NCBI RefSeq assembly: GCF_003402475.1
Contig: NZ_BFAB01000003.1
Span: 342,616 to 406,615 of the forward strand
Source: Mycobacterium sp. MFM001
GTDB taxonomy: Bacteria; Actinomycetota; Actinomycetes; Mycobacteriales; Mycobacteriaceae
Direction of reading: 5' to 3'
Length of the DNA: 64,000 bases
The position numbers and the translations under genes were made by a program. Positions 43,901-50,837 of the stretch are shown piece by piece; position 1 is the first letter of the stretch; every line of letters begins with the position of its first letter. The notes below the pieces were generated by a model. The model ran no database searches, was not told where the DNA came from, and saw only the letters and a program-made list of their open reading frames with translations.

Positions 43901-44166
43901 ATGGGGCGCACCACGACCAGCTCTTTGGCGACCGGCTCCAGCAGCAGGTCCACCTCGCCGACCAGCGTCGCCAACTCCGACTCGATACCGGCCGAGGACA
44001 CCAACTCCTCGAGGGTCTCCAGCCAGGCGCTGCCCTGCCCGCCGAACGCGACGGCGTAGGGCTCACCGGCGGTGAGACGATCGACCAGAGCGTGGGTGCC
44101 CTGCGTGGCCTCGGCGGACATTCCGTCGCGGTCGGCGGACACCCGGTCGTGCTCGTGGATCGTCAC
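34957..44166 (-). CDS. fas: Type I fatty acid synthase
   Basis: A 3069-residue multifunctional synthase, as long as Rv2524c. Domain order by visible motifs (approximate residues): acyltransferase GHSQGVLG (150); enoyl reductase GGGIGTPE (605); dehydratase/MaoC FAVVSGDHNPIHTD (1235); malonyl/palmitoyl transferase ACGHSVGEYTALA (1437); acyl carrier ITDGASSRRNQLLVDLGSE with the pantetheinylated Ser (1808); ketoreductase VVTGASKGSIAASVV (2122); ketosynthase Cys in ACATAAVSVEEG (2718) and TGHAKGG. An Ala/Pro/Glu-rich linker precedes the carrier domain. It makes C16-C26 acyl-CoAs for membranes and mycolates. GTG 44166 follows a GGGAG site. All active-site motifs appear intact. Confidence 0.97.
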   Translation of the reverse strand: MTIHEHDRVSADRDGMSAEATQGTHALVDRLTAGEPYAVAFGGQGSAWLETLEELVSSAGIESELATLVGEVDLLLEPVAKELVVVRPIGFEPLSWVRALAAEDPVPSAKQLTSAAVSVPGVLLTQIAAVRALARQGMDLSATPPVAVTGHSQGVLGVESLKAAGARDIELLALAQLIGAAGTLVARRRGISILGDRPPMVSVTNADPERIHRLLEEFAQDVRTVLPPVLSIRNGRRSVVITGTPEQLSRFELYCKQISEKEEADRKNKIRGGDVFAPVFEPVQVEVGFHTPRLSDGIDLVGGWAEKVGIDVELARAMTEAILVQPVDWVDEVVALHEAGARWILDLGPGDILTRLTAPVIRGLGIGIVPAATRGGQRNLFTIGAVPEVARPWSSYAPSAVQLPDGRVKLSTKFTRLTGRSPILLAGMTPTTVDAKIVAAAANAGHWAELAGGGQVTEEIFNDRIEELGGLLEPGRTYQFNALFLDPYLWKLQVGGKRLVQKARQSGAPIDGLVVSAGIPELEEAVELIDELNEIGISHMVFKPGTVEQIRSVIRIATEVPTKPVIMHIEGGRAGGHHSWEDLDDLLLATYSELRSRPNITVCVGGGIGTPERAAEYLSGRWAQSYGFPLMPVDGILVGTAAMATLESTTSPSVKRMLVETQGTDQWISAGKAQGGMASSRSQLGADIHEIDNTASRCGRLLDEVAGDAEAVAKRRDEIIAALNKTAKPYFGDVAEMTYLQWLRRYVELTIGDGNSTADTASPGSPWLADTWRDRFQQMLQRAEARLHPKDFGPIETLFGDSELLERPDAAIDVLLARYPDASSVQLHPADVPFFVTLCKTLGKPVNFVPVIDKDVRRWWRSDSLWQAHDARYDADQVCIIPGTASVAGITRMDEPVGELLDRFEQAAIDEVLAANGQPQPVTARRQGRTDVSGPLAVVLDAPDVLWAGRAATNPVHRIADPADWQVHENRTATHSSTGARLQTEGEQVVLSVPISGTWIDIRFTLPAITADGGTPIIGTDDAATAMRAVLAIAAGVDGPDALPPVHDGTATVTVDWNPERVADHTGVTATFGEPLAPGLTTVPDALVGSCWPAVFAAIGSAVTDSGIPVVEGLLSLVHLDHAAHLLGQLPTVPAELTVTATASTATDTEVGRVVPVSVTVADADGKALATLEERFAIRGRTGAAELTDPLRAGGAVSDNATDTPRRRRRDVTLTAPVDMRPFAVVSGDHNPIHTDRAAALLAGLESPIVHGMWLSAAAQHVVTATDGQARPPARLVGWTARFLGMVRPGDEVDFRVDRVGIDQGAEVLEVAARIGSDLVMSATARLAAPKTVYAFPGQGIQHKGMGMEVRARSKAARKVWDSADKFTRETLGFSVLHVVRDNPTSIIASGVHYQHPEGVLYLTQFTQVAMATVAAAQVAEMREQGAFVEGAIACGHSVGEYTALACVTGIYELEALLEMVFHRGSKMHDIVPRDELGRSNYRLAAIRPSQIDLDDADVTAFVAEISERTGEFLEIVNFNLRGSQYAIAGTVRGLEELEAEVERRREITGGKRSFILVPGIDVPFHSRVLRVGVAEFRRSLDRVMPRDGDPDLIIGRYIPNLVPRPFTLDRDFIQEIRDLVPAEPLDPILADYDTWRRERPREMARTVFIELLAWQFASPVRWIETQDLLFTEEAAGGLGVERFVEIGVKSSPTVAGLATNTLKLPEYAHSTVEVLNAERDAAVLFATDTDPEPEPELEEAEPAAESGAPQAEAPAPAPAAAPSGGPRPDDIPFDAADATLALIALSAKMRMDQIEPLDSIESITDGASSRRNQLLVDLGSELNLGAIDGAAEADLAGLRSQVTKLARTYKPFGPVLSDAINDQLRTAFGPSGKRPGAIAERVKKTWELGDGWVKHVTVEVALGTREGTSVRGGALGHLHEGALADAASVDKVIDAAVAAVAARQGVSVALPSSGGGGATVDAAALSEFTDQITGRDGVLASAARLVLNQLGLDDPVTAPAAATDAELIDLVTGELGADWPRLVAPAFDAKKAVVFDDRWASAREDLVKLWLADDDDIDADWARLSERFEGAGHVVATQATWWQGKALAAGRQIHASLYGRIAAGAENPDKGRYSDEVAVVTGASKGSIAASVVGQLLDGGATVIATTSRLDDERLAFYRTLYRDHARYDAALWVVPANMASYSDIDALVEWVGSEQVESLGPLSIHVKDAQTPTLLFPFAAPRVAGDLSEAGSRAEMEMKVLLWAVQRLIGGLSSIGAERDIASRLHVVLPGSPNRGMFGGDGAYGEAKSALDAVVTRWHAESSWAQRVSLAHALIGWTRGTGLMGHNDAIVSAVEEAGVTTYSTDEMAAMLLGLCDIESKAAAANAPLKVDLTGGLGDVELDMAELAAKAREEMTAEAAADDDAAPEGTIAALPSPPRGYTPAPPPEWDDLDVDPADLVVIVGGAELGPYGSSRTRFEMEVENELSAAGVLELAWTTGLIRWEDDPQPGWYDTESGELVDEAELVERYHDAVVERVGIREWVDDGSIDPDHASPLLVSVFLDKDFTFVVSSEAEARAFVQFDPEHTVIRPVPDSSDWQVTRKAGTEIRVPRKNKLTRIVGGQIPTGFDPTVWGIPADLASSIDRLAVWNIVATVDAFLSAGFSPAEVMRYVHPTLVANTMGTGMGGGTSMQTMYHGNLLGRSKPNDIFQEVLPNIVAAHVVQSYIGSYGAMIHPVAACATAAVSVEEGVDKIRLGKAELVVAGGIDDLTLEGIIGFGDMAATADTGMMRGRGISDSKFSRPNDRRRLGFVEAQGGGTILLARGDLAVKMGLPVLAVVGYAQSFGDGVHTSIPAPGLGALGAGRGGKESPLARALARLGVGADDIAVISKHDTSTLANDPNETELHERLADSLGRSDGAPLFIVSQKSLTGHAKGGAAVFQMMGLCQILRDGVIPPNRSLDCVDDELAGSGHFVWVRDTLRLGGKFPLKAGLVTSLGFGHVSGLVALVHPQAFLASLSAEQREEYRRRADARLLAGQRRLASAIAGGKPMYERPADRRFDHATSEKPQEAAMLLDAAARLGDNDVFVR

Positions 44167-44646
44167 GTTGCGTATCTCCCTGTACGTATCGCTTGTCTGT
44201 CAGAGCTGCGCTGCCCTGGGCGTCGTCTGATTCCCCGTCGAATCCCGACCGATTCCCCACTGACCTGGGGGCCGCGGCGGCCGGCCCAAGGGGGCGGTGG
44301 ACTGCATCGGCTGCAATAAGAGTGTCATAAGAACCGGGGGATTTTTCCGCCCAGATCGGTTACTGGCGAGTTCTACGCACGGGTAGCGGTTACGTGGGTA
44401 ACACGCTGCTCAATCGCGCCCCGCGGCGCGCGGAACAAACCTGCTGCGTGCAGGTGGTTACGGTCGAGTAGGCGCAACACCGCTGATCAAGGCAGTATTG
44501 TTATCAAATCGTTATGTTCAAATTTTCGGCGTCGACGGGCGCGCCGCGGCGCGTCGGTCGGCTGGCCTCGCTGCCGCTGACAAAAATCGGGCCGCCCGTC
44601 GGCGGTTCAGAAGTTTGCTGGAACCTTACCCGTGAGTCAGGTCGCG
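44167..44646. promoter_or_regulatory. fas upstream control region
   Basis: 480 bases between the DUF1906 gene stop and the fas start, with no supported gene. The spacer is locally AT-rich near 44490-44525. A perfect inverted repeat GTTAC-GTGG-GTAAC lies at 44389-44402, and the GGTTAC core also occurs near 44358 and 44456. In mycobacteria FasR activates fas through inverted repeats in this promoter; whether these are its sites is inference. Confidence 0.5.
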
Positions 44647-45369
44647 TCAGTCCCACTGCCCGAATTGCGGCTTCATGATGTGGTTGATGTCCACCCCGAC
44701 GCCGCCGACACTGCGCTTGTCGATCTCCACCTGGTGCAGATTGGCGGCCGGATGGGTGTATCCGCGCGGCGAACCCCAGTTGTGCTGCCAGAAGTAGGAG
44801 CCCAGGCCGTCCTGCAGCGCCCAGTCGATGGTTTTGGAGTTGGCGTAGACCCCGACCCGCTGATGGCCGAGCACTGACTCCCAGCCCCGCAGATACGGCG
44901 CGACCTGCTGTTTGTACTGCTCGTAGGACGGGTCGTCGTCGATCGAGGCGTAGATCGGCGCGCCGGTGGGACCGCCGGCGGCGGTGTGCAACTGCCACCC
45001 GCGCTTCGCGTGCGCGACGCCGGCATTTTGGCCGCCCAGCCAGTCGGCGGTGTCCTGCTTGCCGTACTGGTAGCACGACACGATCTTGAGCCCGCTGCCG
45101 TACAGGTCACGGGCTTCGGCCAGCTGGATCGGCTTGCCGAGCATCCAAGCGCCACCCGGCCGGCGATCCGACACGTACCGGATTGACCCGGCCGCGCCGG
45201 CTGCCTTGATGTCGCTGGCGGGGATGACGCCGGCCGCGTAGTCCAGCAGCACGCCCAGCGGGCCGGCCGAGGCGATCGCGGCGCGCACCGACGAGGCCGC
45301 GACACCCAAACCGATCAGGGCTGGCGTCGCGGCCGCGCATTTGAGCACCTGGCGCCGAGACACTGGCAC
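44647..45369 (-). CDS. Tat-exported DUF1906 glycoside-hydrolase-like protein (Rv2525c-like)
   Basis: 240 residues, the length of Rv2525c. The N-terminus has a twin-arginine signal (SRRQVLKCAAATPALIGLGV). The mature domain is a TIM-barrel-like DUF1906 fold: GVLLDYAAGVIPASDIKAAG, RYVSDRRPGG, GLKIVSCYQYG, YASIDDDPSYEQY, GLGSYFWQHNWG. Such domains resemble lysozyme-like GH25 hydrolases acting on cell-wall glycan. The M. tuberculosis protein is a known Tat substrate affecting beta-lactam susceptibility. Expected location is the periplasm or cell wall. It is the last gene of the conserved block. Confidence 0.9.
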   Translation of the reverse strand: MPVSRRQVLKCAAATPALIGLGVAASSVRAAIASAGPLGVLLDYAAGVIPASDIKAAGAAGSIRYVSDRRPGGAWMLGKPIQLAEARDLYGSGLKIVSCYQYGKQDTADWLGGQNAGVAHAKRGWQLHTAAGGPTGAPIYASIDDDPSYEQYKQQVAPYLRGWESVLGHQRVGVYANSKTIDWALQDGLGSYFWQHNWGSPRGYTHPAANLHQVEIDKRSVGGVGVDINHIMKPQFGQWD

Positions 45370-45485
45370 GAGTCACAGGGTACGACAAACGCATCAAATA
45401 CCACATCGACGCCACAAGCCACGCCTGTATCAGAAGTTCTATTGCGCCACGGCGGTGACACATGCACGAGACCGAATTACATCTG

Positions 45486-45497
45486 TAGTATTCGCCC
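45486..45497 (+). promoter_or_regulatory. Probable leaderless promoter of the first kinase gene
   Basis: A TAGTAT hexamer (45486-45491) matches the mycobacterial TANNNT -10 consensus and ends 6 bases before the ATG at 45498, placing the transcript start at the initiation codon. No clear -35 is seen. The paralogue has TACGAT at 47131-47136, 7 bases before its ATG. Confidence 0.5.
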
Positions 45498-47072
45498 ATG
45501 CCGTTGGCGAGCGACACGACGTGTGCCGGTTTCCGCATCGTTCGGCATCTGGGGTCGGGCGGGATGGGTGAGGTCTATTTGGCCCAGCACCCGCGGTTGC
45601 CGCGACGCGATGCGCTCAAGGTGCTTCCCGCCGACGTGTCCGCCGACCCCGATTTCCGCGAGCGGTTCAACCGGGAAGCCGACCTGGCCGCGGCGCTGTG
45701 GCACCCCCACATCGTCGGCCTGCACGACCGCGGCGAATTCGACGGCCAGTTGTGGATTTCGATGGACTACGTCGACGGCTCCGATGCCGCCAAGCTGCTG
45801 CACGAGAGCTATCCCGACGGTATGCCGGCCGATGAGGTGATCGAGATCGTCAGCGCGATCGCCGACGCCTTGGACTATGCCCACGACAGCGGCCTGCTAC
45901 ACCGCGACGTGAAGCCGAGCAACATCCTGATTACTCAGCCGGTCTGCGGCTGGCGGCGAATCCTGCTGGCAGACTTCGGCATTGCGCGGCGGCTGGACGA
46001 CATCAGTGGCCTGACGGTGACGAACATGGCCGTCGGGACCATGAGCTACGCAGCACCCGAGCAACTGGTGGACGCCCCGATCGACGGCCGCGCCGACCAA
46101 TATGCGTTGGCGGCCACCGCGTTTCACCTGCTGACCGGGTCGCCGCCGTTTCGGCACAGCAATCCGGCGGTGGTGATCGGCAAGCATCTGGGCGGCGTGC
46201 CGCCCAAGTTGAGCGACGTCAAACCGGAACTGGCCCACCTTGATGGCGCGCTCGCCCGCGCGCTGGCCAAAAACCCTGCCGACAGATTCGCGTGCTGCCG
46301 GGATTTCGCCCAGGCGCTCAAGGGCCACCGTCCCAAACGGCGGCGCCGTCTGCGGTTGGCGGCCGGTAAGCCGTCGGTATCGCGAATCCACCCGGTGGTG
46401 CGGGCCGCAGTCGTCGTCCCGACGCTCGTGACGATGATGCTGACCGGATCGGTGATCGTCACCGGGACGCGGGTGGGCGACGCGCGCCGATCGGCGTCGC
46501 CCGCCGCCCACGCCGCCAGCGTTCCCGGACAGCCACGGGTAACACCGCCGGCGGTTCCGGCCGCAGACCACGGCAGGCCGCCGATGGGTGCGCCGTGTGC
46601 CCGCGAGGAGATCAACACGACCACCCTCTCGAACTCGAACACGCCCATCCGCTGCGTGAACGTGCGGCACGGCTCGTTGTGGCAGCCCAACGCCGAGGTC
46701 GAGAGGATGTATCCGCTGATTGCCGGCGAGTACGGCTGGCGCAACTGCCTCAAGCAATTCCCGCGCGGCAAGTGCGAAGCCGCCGCGGCCATCCTGGCGG
46801 GCGCCCCGGGCTCCACCGGGCCGTTCATCCCGCCTGGGACGTATGCGGTTCCCGGGGAGATGTCGCCGGGCCTCTATGCGGCGGCCAATGGAGTTGCCGG
46901 CGCCGGCTGCTCCTGGCACACCTACGACAATGCCGGCAACCTGCTGGAAGCCGGCAACGACGCACAGGACGTGGCCATCGGACCGCTGGTCGCGCGGTTC
47001 AGTACCGCTGGATGCACGCCGTGGGTCCGCAAGGGGTCGGGCTCGCGGCCGCCCGTCAGCGGTTGGCCCTAG
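45498..47072 (+). CDS. Receptor-like Ser/Thr protein kinase (PknF/PknI-type architecture)
   Basis: 524 residues. The kinase domain (residues ~10-280) has glycine loop [14 protein letters not shown] lysine in RRDALKVLP, catalytic loop [14 protein letters not shown] and APE in SYAAPEQ, and so appears active. The activation segment [14 protein letters not shown] offers Thr phosphorylation sites. One transmembrane helix follows near residues 290-315 ([20 protein letters not shown]), then a Cys-containing extracytoplasmic domain ([57 protein letters not shown]) that probably senses an envelope signal. Substrates are unknown. It is the first of a tandem pair. Confidence 0.88.
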   Translation: MPLASDTTCAGFRIVRHLGSGGMGEVYLAQHPRLPRRDALKVLPADVSADPDFRERFNREADLAAALWHPHIVGLHDRGEFDGQLWISMDYVDGSDAAKLLHESYPDGMPADEVIEIVSAIADALDYAHDSGLLHRDVKPSNILITQPVCGWRRILLADFGIARRLDDISGLTVTNMAVGTMSYAAPEQLVDAPIDGRADQYALAATAFHLLTGSPPFRHSNPAVVIGKHLGGVPPKLSDVKPELAHLDGALARALAKNPADRFACCRDFAQALKGHRPKRRRRLRLAAGKPSVSRIHPVVRAAVVVPTLVTMMLTGSVIVTGTRVGDARRSASPAAHAASVPGQPRVTPPAVPAADHGRPPMGAPCAREEINTTTLSNSNTPIRCVNVRHGSLWQPNAEVERMYPLIAGEYGWRNCLKQFPRGKCEAAAAILAGAPGSTGPFIPPGTYAVPGEMSPGLYAAANGVAGAGCSWHTYDNAGNLLEAGNDAQDVAIGPLVARFSTAGCTPWVRKGSGSRPPVSGWP

Positions 47073-47143
47073 ATTTCCGGCCGGTCCCAGCTCATCGAGC
47101 CTGAAATTCTGGTCTGTGAGCACCAGCTTGTACGATCCTCCCC

Positions 47144-48787
47144 ATGCCGCTGGTCACTGGTGCGACGGCTGCCGGATTCAGCATCGTTCGGCCGCTGGGC
47201 TCTGGCCAGCATGGTGAGGTCTATCTGGTTGAGCGCCCGAGGCTGCCGCGCCGTCACGCGCTCAAGATCCTGCCCGCCGACGTGTCCGCCGACCCCGAGT
47301 ACCAGGAGCGGTTCTACCGCGAGTCGGACCTGGCGGCGGCGCTGTGGCACCCGAACATCGTCGGCCTCTACGACCGGGGCGAGTTCGAGGGCCGGCTGTG
47401 GCTGCTGACGGACTACGTCGACGGCGCCGACGCAACCCAACTGCTCAGCGATGCCTATCCCGACGGCGTCCCGCCCGACGAGGTTGTCGAGATCGTCACC
47501 GCAGTCGCGGAGGCACTTGACTACGCCCACGACCACGGGCTGGTGCACGGCTACGTGAAGCCGGGCAACATTCTGCTGACCAAACCCGAATCGGGTAAGC
47601 GGCGAATCCTGCTGGCTGACTTCGGTGTACCCCGGCAGACCGACATGACGATCGGCGCCGTGAGCTATGCCGCGCCCGAGCAGCTGATGGACGACTCGAT
47701 CGACGGCCGGGCCGACCAATATGCGTTGGCGTGCACCGCTTTTCACCTGCTGACGGGGTCACCGCCATTCGCGCACCACAACCCTGCCGTGGTGATCAGC
47801 AAGCACCTCAACGAATCACCGCCACGGTCGGGCGACGTCAAACCGGAACTGGCCTACTTCGACGAAGCCTTTGCCCGCGCGCTCGCCAAAGCAGCTGTCG
47901 AAAGATTCCCACGGTGTCGAGACTTCGCCGAAGCACTCGAGGGGAATCACCGGCGCGATCCGCAGGACGCTGACGCCACTGCTGTCCTTGGATGGCCGGT
48001 GCACGACGCTACGCCCACGACTGACGAACCTGCTGCGTCACACGTATGGGAAGACACTGAATACGACGACGCCGCCACGTTCCCCGAAGCCCACGAGGCC
48101 GCAGCGGCGCCACCAGATGTCTGGCACGACACCGAATTCGACGATGCCACCACGTCCCCCGAGCCTGCCGTGTCCGACACAACGGCTGACGAACCAGACG
48201 AAGCCGTAGCGGAGCCACCAGATGTCTGGGAAGACAACGAGTTTGACGACTCGCCGTTCTTCGAACCAGCAGTGGCCCGCGCGACTACTGCGGATGCGTC
48301 GGCGACCGCGCGCCGCCGCCGGCTGATCCAAACGGGGGCGTTCGCCCTCACGATCGTGGCGGTGGCGCTGCTCGGATACTTCGCGGTCATGCTGCTGCGG
48401 GCGCACTCGTTCCAGGACTCGCCAAGCGTCGAGATGCCGGCGCCGCTGACCACCGTCCGGTCTGTTGCCCCGCCGCCGCCGAGCGCCACGTTGCCGCCCG
48501 CCCCGCCTGCTCCGATTCCTGCGCCGCCGTTGCCGGAAATCACGATGCCCTCGCCGTCTGCTGCGACGACGACTCCGCCCACGAGCACATCGCCGACGAC
48601 CGAGACGCACGCGGCGACGACGACCACGACGCCCTCCACCTCGGCACCGCCTTTGGACACCCGGCCGGCCCTCGGCATGCCCTGCAGCCCTCAGCAGGCG
48701 GGCACGGCAACCGTCTCGAACACGGGGGTTCCGATCAGCTGCGTCGATACACCCGGCGGATTCGCCTGGCAACCGCCGGGTGGCTGA
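47144..48787 (+). CDS. Receptor-like pseudokinase paralogous to the upstream kinase
   Basis: 547 residues. The intracellular domain aligns along its length with the upstream kinase ([39 protein letters not shown]) and keeps the ATP lysine (RHALKILP) and DFG. However, the catalytic loop reads [10 protein letters not shown] where the active paralogue has HRDVKPSN, so the catalytic Asp is Tyr, and the activation segment ([17 protein letters not shown]) is about 9 residues shorter. It should bind ATP poorly or not at all and act as a regulator. A long acidic linker with repeats ([36 protein letters not shown]) precedes a transmembrane helix near residue 400 and a Pro/Thr-rich outer segment ending in a short Cys domain. 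Confidence 0.87.
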   Translation: MPLVTGATAAGFSIVRPLGSGQHGEVYLVERPRLPRRHALKILPADVSADPEYQERFYRESDLAAALWHPNIVGLYDRGEFEGRLWLLTDYVDGADATQLLSDAYPDGVPPDEVVEIVTAVAEALDYAHDHGLVHGYVKPGNILLTKPESGKRRILLADFGVPRQTDMTIGAVSYAAPEQLMDDSIDGRADQYALACTAFHLLTGSPPFAHHNPAVVISKHLNESPPRSGDVKPELAYFDEAFARALAKAAVERFPRCRDFAEALEGNHRRDPQDADATAVLGWPVHDATPTTDEPAASHVWEDTEYDDAATFPEAHEAAAAPPDVWHDTEFDDATTSPEPAVSDTTADEPDEAVAEPPDVWEDNEFDDSPFFEPAVARATTADASATARRRRLIQTGAFALTIVAVALLGYFAVMLLRAHSFQDSPSVEMPAPLTTVRSVAPPPPSATLPPAPPAPIPAPPLPEITMPSPSAATTTPPTSTSPTTETHAATTTTTPSTSAPPLDTRPALGMPCSPQQAGTATVSNTGVPISCVDTPGGFAWQPPGG

Positions 48788-49645
48788 CTAACTGCACCTC
48801 GCCGGCGGCAGCACGATCACGCTGACCGTTTCCAGTCCGCGCCGGGCGGCCTCCCGGGTCAGTTCGTCGATGAAATGGGCCGCGGCGGGGGTGATCGACG
48901 CTGCCCACGTCCGAAACCCCTGCACGATGACCGGGTCGCGTTCCAGCAGCGGCTGCACGCAGCGCAACGCATCAACGACGTCGTCGGGCAGCGGGTCGGC
49001 CACCTGCTGGTCAATCCACGTGTGCGCCAGTTCAGTTGCCGCGGCGTCGTTTTCGCCGAGAGCCACCACCTCACCCGCAAGCTTGCGCAATCGGTCGAAC
49101 AGCACGTCGCGCCCCGGCGTCTCGGCGAGTTCCTCGAGCAGTATGCTGGCTGCCGGTGGCAGAACCATCTGACCGAACAGCGCGGGAACCGGCAGCTCCC
49201 AGGCGTCGAACAGGTCGGTGTACATCGCGGCCGTTGCCGGGGACAGCGGCGTGCTCAGCCGGCCGATGACACCGATGCTGTCGCGATGCGACGTGGCCAG
49301 TTGCTCCAGGACGTCGTCGTCGTCGTGGATGGCGGTGGCGGCGTCGATGGCCGCGATCAGCTGATCGAGCCGGTCGCGCTGGGCCATCAGCAACGCGCGG
49401 TGTTCGTCGAGGACGTCGGCCAGGGTGGCCTGGTCGGCCAACCGCTGGATGTCTTTGATGCTCAGGCCCAGGCTGCGCAGAAGGTCGATGCGCAACAGGT
49501 CGAGAACCTGCCCGACGTCGAAGACGCGGTAGCCGTTGGACAGGTGCTCGGCCCGCAGCAGCCCGATTTTCTCGTAGTGGCGGATGCGGCCCGGCGCGAT
49601 CCCGGTCAAGGCCGTGACGTCGCCGATCAGCAACTGCTCAGCCAC
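48788..49645 (-). CDS. MerR-family transcriptional regulator
   Basis: 285 residues. The N-terminal winged helix-turn-helix is IGDVTALTGIAPGRIRHYEK then GLLRAEHLSNGYRVFDVGQV, followed by a long dimerisation helix. The ~170-residue C-terminal domain is not metal-binding by pattern (a single Cys at the end), so the inducer is probably organic, as in the BmrR/TipA class. It is divergent from the Rieske oxygenase with 40 bases between starts. The GTG at 49645 sits 6 bases after a TAATGT hexamer on the minus strand, so this transcript may be leaderless too. The 3' end abuts the pseudokinase stop. Confidence 0.87.
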   Translation of the reverse strand: MAEQLLIGDVTALTGIAPGRIRHYEKIGLLRAEHLSNGYRVFDVGQVLDLLRIDLLRSLGLSIKDIQRLADQATLADVLDEHRALLMAQRDRLDQLIAAIDAATAIHDDDDVLEQLATSHRDSIGVIGRLSTPLSPATAAMYTDLFDAWELPVPALFGQMVLPPAASILLEELAETPGRDVLFDRLRKLAGEVVALGENDAAATELAHTWIDQQVADPLPDDVVDALRCVQPLLERDPVIVQGFRTWAASITPAAAHFIDELTREAARRGLETVSVIVLPPARCS

Positions 49646-49647
49646 GT

Positions 49648-49679
49648 CTTGACATTACAACGGTGACAAGGTCTGTACT
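49648..49679 (+). promoter_or_regulatory. MerR-type operator/promoter driving the Rieske oxygenase
   Basis: -35 TTGACA (49649-49654) and -10 TGTACT (49674-49679) are separated by 19 bases, the over-long spacer characteristic of MerR-activated promoters. A dyad CTTGACA...TGACAAG (49648-49670, 6 of 7 positions symmetric) lies inside the spacer. Transcription would begin about base 49686, at the ATG itself, so the oxygenase mRNA is probably leaderless. Confidence 0.7.
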
Positions 49680-49685
49680 GGACGC

Positions 49686-50837
49686 ATGGACCGCGATCAG
49701 CTGATCGACTTGACCCGGCGCGCGGTGAAATTGGCGCGCGACAACACCACCGATCTGGCGCCGACGGAGCACACGGTCGCCGCGCGTGAGTACACGTCGG
49801 CCGAGCGCCACGAGCGTGACGTGGCGATGCTGCTGGCCAGCCCGCAACTGGTCGGGTACGTCTCCGAGTTGCCGGCGCCGGGCAGCTACTGCACCAAGAC
49901 CGTGATGGGCCGATCGGTCCTGCTGACCCGGATATCCGACGGGTCGGTCAAGGCGTTCGACAACGTTTGCCTGCATCGGCAGTCGCAGGTGGTCAGCGGC
50001 TGCGGCACGGCAAAGCGGTTCAGCTGTCCGTATCACGCGTGGACCTACGACAACACCGGGCGGCTGGTCGGTGTGCCGGGCCGGGAAGGCTTCCCGGGAG
50101 TTCAGGTGAAGTCGGATGGGCTGACCGAGTTGCCGGCCGCCGAATTCGCCGGATTCCTTTGGGTGTCACTGCAACCCGACGCCTCGTTGGATGTTGCGGC
50201 GCATCTGGGTTCGCTGGCTACCGAACTCGACTCGTGGGGCATCGGGCGGTGGTCACCGCTGGGCGAGAAGGTCCTGGACTCCCCGATCAACTGGAAACTC
50301 GCGGTCGACACCTTTTCGGAGAATTACCATTTCGCCACCGTGCACCGGCAGACGTTCGCGACGATCGCGCGCAGCAACTGCACGGTCTTCGACGCGTTCG
50401 GTGCGCATCACCGGTTGATCTTCCCGCTCAACTCGATCCTCGAATTGGAGAACGTTCCCGAAGAACAGTGGGATCCGTTCCAGAACATGGTGGTGATCTA
50501 CGCGCTGTTCCCCAACATCGTGCTGTCGGTGACGATCGCCAACGGTGAGCTGTTCCGGATCTACCCGGGCGACAAGCCGGGCAGATCGATTACCGTGCAC
50601 CAGAATTCGACGCCGCTGGACACCTCCGACGAGTCCGTCGCGGCGGGTGCGCAGGCTGTGTTCGACTACGCGCACGCCACTGTGCGCGACGAGGACTACC
50701 GGTTGGTCGCGGGGCTGCAGGCCAACCTGGAGTCGGGGGCGCGTGAACGTTTGTTGTTCGGCCGCAACGAGCCCGGGTTGCAGCATCGTCACAAGAGTTG
50801 GGCCGAGGCAATGTCGGCGAGTTCCCAGTCCCGGTAG
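49686..50837 (+). CDS. Rieske non-haem iron oxygenase, catalytic subunit
   Basis: 383 residues. The Rieske [2Fe-2S] ligands are Cys/His in NVCLHRQSQVVSGCG and Cys/His in FSCPYHAW. The mononuclear iron site has the spaced histidines of SENYHFATVH in the C-terminal domain. The pattern fits ring-hydroxylating, demethylating or steroid-type oxygenases acting with a separate reductase, which is not in the window. It is controlled by the adjacent MerR protein (inferred). Its last 49 bases overlap the tail of the convergent AttH-like gene. Substrate is unknown. Confidence 0.87.
   Translation: MDRDQLIDLTRRAVKLARDNTTDLAPTEHTVAAREYTSAERHERDVAMLLASPQLVGYVSELPAPGSYCTKTVMGRSVLLTRISDGSVKAFDNVCLHRQSQVVSGCGTAKRFSCPYHAWTYDNTGRLVGVPGREGFPGVQVKSDGLTELPAAEFAGFLWVSLQPDASLDVAAHLGSLATELDSWGIGRWSPLGEKVLDSPINWKLAVDTFSENYHFATVHRQTFATIARSNCTVFDAFGAHHRLIFPLNSILELENVPEEQWDPFQNMVVIYALFPNIVLSVTIANGELFRIYPGDKPGRSITVHQNSTPLDTSDESVAAGAQAVFDYAHATVRDEDYRLVAGLQANLESGARERLLFGRNEPGLQHRHKSWAEAMSASSQSR

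Noticed and set aside
45498..48787. The two kinase genes as one gene split by a frameshift
   Set aside because: Each has its own start, membrane helix and stop, and the kinase-like domains are paralogous copies rather than halves.
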